A stretch of 64,000 nt of DNA from an uncultured Caulobacterales bacterium (GTDB lineage Bacteria; Pseudomonadota; Alphaproteobacteria; Caulobacterales; Caulobacteraceae), in NCBI GenBank assembly GCA_903862425.1, contig CAIOYC010000037.1:174044-238043 (forward strand), written 5' to 3'. Each line of letters begins with the position of its first letter. Position 1 is the stretch's first letter. This document shows positions 60,458 through 64,000 of this stretch, in pieces. The notes under the pieces are model-generated. The model was not told where the DNA came from. It ran no database searches and saw only the letters and a list, made by a program, of their open reading frames with translations. Made by a program: the position numbers and the translations under genes.

Positions 60458-61846
60458 ATGATGGTGACGGGTGGTGCGGCGAGCCGGGCTCGCAAGATCG
60501 TATTCTGCGCCGGTGCGGCGCTGGCGGTGATCACGGCGGCGGGAGCGGCTTCCGCCCAGGCCTACTATCCGGACTATCCCCCGGCGCCTCCGCCACGCGC
60601 CTATGCCCCCGCTTACGACTATCCGCCGCAGCCCTATGCCGATCCACGATACAGCGATACCCGCGCCGCTGATCCGCGCTACACCGTGCCGCCGCAGGCG
60701 GCTCGCCAGGACGACGCCCAGGGGGACGATCCCCGCTACGACGATCCTCGCGCCATGAGCCCTGAGCAGCTGCGCGCCTATCGCCGCTGGGTCCGTTATT
60801 ACAGCCAGGCGCCGCAACAGCCCTATCCGGCCCGCCCGGGCGATGCGCCTCAGACTGCAGCGCCGCTTCCGCCCATGCCGCCCCCACCGCAGGCCGTTGC
60901 GGCGGCGGCTTCCGTAGCCCCGCCCGCTGAAACGCCCGGCGCCAGAACCGTAGCCGCCGCCGAGGCCGCCGTGCCTGCCGCCCACCTGCCGCACCGCTTG
61001 GTGGAGGCCGCCGAGGCCTATGCCGAGTACGTCAAGAAGACCTGCGCCATCAATGCCGCCTTCAAGTCGGGCGCCTCGGTGGCCGAGGCGGTAAAGACCG
61101 GCTCCGGCTACGAGATGCACCAGTTCGAGGAAGGGGCCATCGCCTACGCCGCCCTCACCGCCCTGCAGGAGCCGGCTTTCGTGGCCGGGGCTCGCCAGCT
61201 GCTGCGCGAAGGCGACCGGGGCGGCGACTTCGCCGATCGCCTCGCCGCCGAACCCATGGCCGCGCTCAACATCCAGGGCGCGGACCTGGCCGCCGCCCGC
61301 GCCTCCAGCGCCCTGCGCAAGCACGGCGAGCGCATGGTCTCCAACGGCGCCCAGGTGAAGCAGGCCGCCTATACGGTCCAGCACTCCGAATGGTCGAAGG
61401 CCCAGGTGAGCGACCCCGACGGACGTCTCGCCGCCGCCAAGGCCACCTCGTCCCACCGCCTCGAGCTCAAGGGCGACGAAGCGCCCGAACTGACCAGGGC
61501 CGTGCTGTCCGAGACCGCCGGCGACGCTCAGGCGCCCGCCTCTCCGGTCATCGCCCGCGCTCTGGCCTTGGCCGCTTTGGCCGCGCTCGGCCAGTTGAAG
61601 GGCGACGACGACGCCCACCTCGCCGCGCTTCTGGTGGAGCCGCGTAGCGCCGACTGCCTGAAGATGGCCAAGCTCAACCTGTTCCAGTGCCTGTCCGTCG
61701 CGCGACCGCACTACGAAGACATCTTCTGCCTTGGCGAGCACGGGATGATGGACACCGGCCAGTGCGTTGTGAAGGCGGCGGGCTATACCCCCATCCCCGT
61801 CACGATCGCCCGCGCCGCGACGACCACCGCGGCGGGGACGAAGTAG
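60458..61846 (+). CDS. Exported Pro/Tyr-rich protein with a helical C-terminal domain
   Basis: A 462-aa protein. A signal peptide (RKIVFCAGAALAVITAAGAASAQ) is followed by a long low-complexity region (residues about 35-170) rich in Pro, Tyr, Ala and Asp, including repeated DPRYxD units. A folded Ala-rich helical domain (residues about 180-455) has paired Cys (KKTCAINAAF, SADCLKMAK, LFQCLSVA, DIFCLGEHGMMDTGQC). It is probably periplasmic or on the surface. No recognised family. ATG 60458 is used (ATG 60461 and TTG 60443 are alternatives). Confidence 0.72.
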   Translation: MMVTGGAASRARKIVFCAGAALAVITAAGAASAQAYYPDYPPAPPPRAYAPAYDYPPQPYADPRYSDTRAADPRYTVPPQAARQDDAQGDDPRYDDPRAMSPEQLRAYRRWVRYYSQAPQQPYPARPGDAPQTAAPLPPMPPPPQAVAAAASVAPPAETPGARTVAAAEAAVPAAHLPHRLVEAAEAYAEYVKKTCAINAAFKSGASVAEAVKTGSGYEMHQFEEGAIAYAALTALQEPAFVAGARQLLREGDRGGDFADRLAAEPMAALNIQGADLAAARASSALRKHGERMVSNGAQVKQAAYTVQHSEWSKAQVSDPDGRLAAAKATSSHRLELKGDEAPELTRAVLSETAGDAQAPASPVIARALALAALAALGQLKGDDDAHLAALLVEPRSADCLKMAKLNLFQCLSVARPHYEDIFCLGEHGMMDTGQCVVKAAGYTPIPVTIARAATTTAAGTK

Positions 61847-61854
61847 CGGCCGGA

Positions 61855-62616
61855 CTAGATGGTCGTGCCGCCGTCCACGACGATGGTCTGGCCGGTGGTC
61901 CACGATCCTGCCTTCGACGACAGGTAGATCACCGCGCCGGCCAGATCGTCCGGTTCGCCGAGGCGACGCAGGGGCGTGCCGGCCGAGGCGCGCTCTTCGC
62001 CCGCCGGGGTGTCCCACAGCGCCTTGGCGAAGTCGGTCTTCACGAGGCCGGGCGCCACGCAGTTCACCCGGATATTGTGCGGCCCATACTCGTGGGCGAG
62101 GTTGCGGGCGAGCTGCATGTCGGCGGCCTTGGAGATGCAATAGGCCCCGATCACGGTGGAGCCGCGCAGGCCGCCGATGGAGGAGACGATGGTGATCGCC
62201 CCGTCCCTTCGCTCGATCATCTCGGGCACGACCATCTGGATCAGCCAGTGGTTGGAGATGATGTTGTTGTCGAGGATCTTGCGGAAGGCGTCGTCCGGGA
62301 TGCCCGCCTGCGGCCCGTAATAGGGGTTGGACGCGGCGTTGCAGACCAGGATGTCGATCTTGCCGAAGGCCTTCTTCGTTTCGTCCACCAGTCGCTGCAG
62401 GTCCTCCTTGGAGGAGATATTGGCGGGCACGGCGATGGCGTTTCCGGGGAACTTCGCGTTGATGCCGGCGGCCACCTCCTCGCAGGGACCGGGCTTGCGT
62501 GAGGAGACCACCACCTTGGCCCCCTGCACCGCCATCTGCTCGACGATGGCCTTGCCGATGCCCCGGCTCGAGCCGGTGACGATGGCGACCTTTCCGGTCA
62601 GGTCGAACAGGGACAT
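61855..62616 (-). CDS. Short-chain dehydrogenase/reductase
   Basis: A 253-aa classical SDR. Cofactor motif VTGSSRGIGKAI, the NAG-type motif modified to CNAASNPYYG, and catalytic Ser and Y-x3-K in VSSIGGLRGSTVIGAYCISK. The end DDLAGAVIYLSSKAGSW...VDGGTTI is typical. It is similar to DHRS4-type carbonyl reductases (NAA-S-N-P loop), so a ketone or retinal-like substrate is possible. It is convergent with the Pro/Tyr-rich gene and divergent from the CurA-like reductase. Confidence 0.9.
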   Translation of the reverse strand: MSLFDLTGKVAIVTGSSRGIGKAIVEQMAVQGAKVVVSSRKPGPCEEVAAGINAKFPGNAIAVPANISSKEDLQRLVDETKKAFGKIDILVCNAASNPYYGPQAGIPDDAFRKILDNNIISNHWLIQMVVPEMIERRDGAITIVSSIGGLRGSTVIGAYCISKAADMQLARNLAHEYGPHNIRVNCVAPGLVKTDFAKALWDTPAGEERASAGTPLRRLGEPDDLAGAVIYLSSKAGSWTTGQTIVVDGGTTI

Positions 62617-62752
62617 GGGCGCGTACTCCTCGGTTTATGATTGCCGCGAACCAAACCGATAATTCGAAATCTGTAAAGGGCGAGCCGAACCGGCTTGGCG
62701 TCGCCCCCCGCCTGGGCGCATATGGCGACAAAGCCATAAGAGGAAACGGCCC

Positions 62753-63754
62753 ATGCAGTCGCGCGAGATCCACCTGAAGACCCGTCCCGTCGGCCTGCCC
62801 AAGGCCGGCGATTTCGACATCGTCACCGTCGATGTACCCGCCCCCGGCGCGGGCGAGGTTCAGGTCCGAAATCTGTTCATGTCGGTCGATCCCTATATGC
62901 GCGGCCGGATGACCGACCGGGAAAGCTATGTGCCGCCCTTCGAGCTCGGCAAGGTGATGCAGGGCGGCGCGGTCGGCGAGGTGACGGCTTCGAACGACCC
63001 CAATTTCAAGCCCGGCGACCTCGTCTCCACCATGCTCGGCTGGCGCGAGGCCTTTACCTCCACCCCCGCCGCCGCGGCGCTGCAGAAGATCGAGACCCAC
63101 GGCCTGCCGCCGCAGGCCTTCCTCGGCGCGGCGGGCATGCCGGGCCTCACCGCCTATGTGGGTCTGCTCAAGATCGGCCTGATGAAGGAGGGCGAAACCG
63201 TGTTCGTCTCGGCCGCCGCCGGCGCGGTGGGCCAGATCGTCTGCCAGATCGCCAAGATCAAGGGCGGCGTGGTGATCGGCTCGGCGGGAGGACCGGACAA
63301 GTGCGCCTATCTGAAACAGATCGGCGTCGATCATGTGATCGACTACAAGGCCGAAAAGGACCTGACCGCCGCCCTCGCCAAGGCCGCGCCCAAGGGCATC
63401 GACGTCTATTTCGACAATGTGGGCGGCGATCATCTGGAAGCGGCCCTGAACGCGGCGCGGCCCTTCGCGCGCTTCGCCCTCTGCGGCGCCATCGCCCAAT
63501 ATAATGACGCCACCCCGCCGCCGGGACCGTCCAACCTGATGCTGGCCGTGGGCAAGCAGCTGCGCCTCGAAGGCTTCATCGTGTCCAGCCACTTCGACAT
63601 GCTGCCCGCCTTCGTGAAGGATGTGGCGGAGTGGGTGCAGGCGGGTAAGCTGACCTGGCGCGAGACCATCGACGAGGGCATCGAGAACGCCCCCGGCGCC
63701 TTCCTCAAGCTCTTCACCGGCGACAATTTCGGCAAGATGCTGGTGAAGCTGTAG
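62753..63754 (+). CDS. NADP-dependent MDR oxidoreductase (CurA / leukotriene B4 dehydrogenase-like)
   Basis: A 333-aa medium-chain reductase. The N-terminal LFMSVDPYMRGRMTDRESY is the family hallmark. Then come GAAGMPGLTAYVGLLKIG, the Rossmann motif SAAAGAVGQIVCQIAK, and VDVYFDNVGG-type (here DVYFDNVGGDHLEAAL), followed by FALCGAIAQYND. It reduces carbon-carbon double bonds of enones with NADPH, as CurA does with curcumin. The ATG at 62753 gives the family start. It is divergent from the SDR gene. Confidence 0.92.
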   Translation: MQSREIHLKTRPVGLPKAGDFDIVTVDVPAPGAGEVQVRNLFMSVDPYMRGRMTDRESYVPPFELGKVMQGGAVGEVTASNDPNFKPGDLVSTMLGWREAFTSTPAAAALQKIETHGLPPQAFLGAAGMPGLTAYVGLLKIGLMKEGETVFVSAAAGAVGQIVCQIAKIKGGVVIGSAGGPDKCAYLKQIGVDHVIDYKAEKDLTAALAKAAPKGIDVYFDNVGGDHLEAALNAARPFARFALCGAIAQYNDATPPPGPSNLMLAVGKQLRLEGFIVSSHFDMLPAFVKDVAEWVQAGKLTWRETIDEGIENAPGAFLKLFTGDNFGKMLVKL

Positions 63755-63808
63755 CGGAATTGAGGGCGCACCTCCGCGTTCTACGGCTGCAAACCGGTTG
63801 GGGAGGGT

Positions 63809-63880
63809 GCGGAGCATCCTGGCCCCGTCCGGGACCGTGGGTAGTGCGCTGTGTGTTTTGACGAAGCTGGGATGCTCCGC
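63809..63880. repeat. Inverted repeat in the terminal non-coding stretch
   Basis: GCGGAGCATCC (63809-63819) pairs perfectly with GGATGCTCCGC (63870-63880) around a 50-nt loop. The remaining 246 bp to the window end (63755-64000) contain no convincing gene; open frames there lack starts, codon bias and recognisable products. It may be part of a dispersed intergenic element cut by the window edge. Confidence 0.55.
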
Positions 63881-64000
63881 GTGATCCGTTGCGCCTCCGG
63901 GGCGCCTGGCGCGACCCAGGTCCCTTCGGCTTCGTGGGCGTGATCGCGGGCCATTTTCCGACCCGGTCTCTACCATCCCACGCACGGGCCGGACGCATCC

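Noticed and set aside
60425..63985. A 1186-codon open frame on the minus strand
   Set aside because: It runs antisense to the Pro/Tyr-rich and CurA-like genes and out of frame through the SDR. The product is low-complexity Gly/Arg/His without any domain, a GC-rich shadow.

Overview
The window is GC-rich alphaproteobacterial chromosome, most like Caulobacterales (Caulobacter/Phenylobacterium type). This rests on the chvI-chvG-hprK-EIIA-HPr block, a Flp/Tad-type pilin, a CgtA-type Obg without a C-terminal extension, FabI, dense operons with 4-nt start/stop overlaps (GTGA, ATGA, TTGA), and many His/Tyr/Gly-rich exported small proteins. No phage, transposase, CRISPR array or rRNA operon was seen. 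The left end cuts an MscS channel gene. The right end is a non-coding stretch with a long inverted repeat.

Layout. 1-8.3 kb: MscS channel, a DUF2780-like protein, 3-hydroxybutyrate dehydrogenase, the lipid II flippase MurJ, a GST coupled to a retropepsin-like protease, SuhB-type phosphatase, a Flp pilin and a MarR-GNAT fusion. 8.3-12.7 kb: an exported protein of unknown function and a four-gene acyl-CoA dehydrogenase operon. 12.7-16.1 kb (minus): tsaD-nudix-gpsA-yciI-Rieske, a tightly overlapped operon divergent from hemC-hemD and tRNA-Thr (16.1-17.9 kb). 18-20.7 kb: a glycine-zipper protein, a ClpP-like periplasmic protease and a cyclopropane fatty acid synthase.

21.2-29.3 kb is an exopolysaccharide export cluster on the plus strand: a transglutaminase-like lipoprotein, a one-TM protein, a Gly-rich secreted protein, an outer-membrane beta-barrel, a Wzc-type tyrosine autokinase, a Wzy/ligase-like membrane protein and the initiating sugar-phosphate transferase. 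It has no recognisable Wza/OPX protein, Wzx flippase or further glycosyltransferases. A second small glycan operon (GNAT, GT2, JmjC/cupin-like) lies at 55.6-58.7 kb. 29.3-35.3 kb (minus): TonB receptor, PKHD dioxygenase and a PAS hybrid kinase, headed by two interlocked palindromes that look like an iron-regulator site.

35.4-41.6 kb: YaaA, creatininase-like hydrolase with FabI, a VanY-type lipoprotein, an Rsm22-type methyltransferase and an unrecognised 571-aa protein divergent from chvI. 41.7-45.5 kb: envelope-stress pair ChvI/ChvG with HPr kinase, EIIA(Man) and HPr; hprK appears to start with CTG behind a strong Shine-Dalgarno. 45.6-50.3 kb: hybrid kinase, ABC ATPase, zf-CHCC protein, 5-formyl-THF cyclo-ligase and YmdB-like phosphoesterase. 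50.4-55.6 kb: small Cys protein, TetR, quinone oxidoreductase, two paralogous small exported proteins sharing an upstream element, obg and proB. 58.8-63.8 kb: an atypical tRNA-Cys, a serine hydrolase, a Pro/Tyr-rich exported protein, an SDR and a CurA-like reductase.
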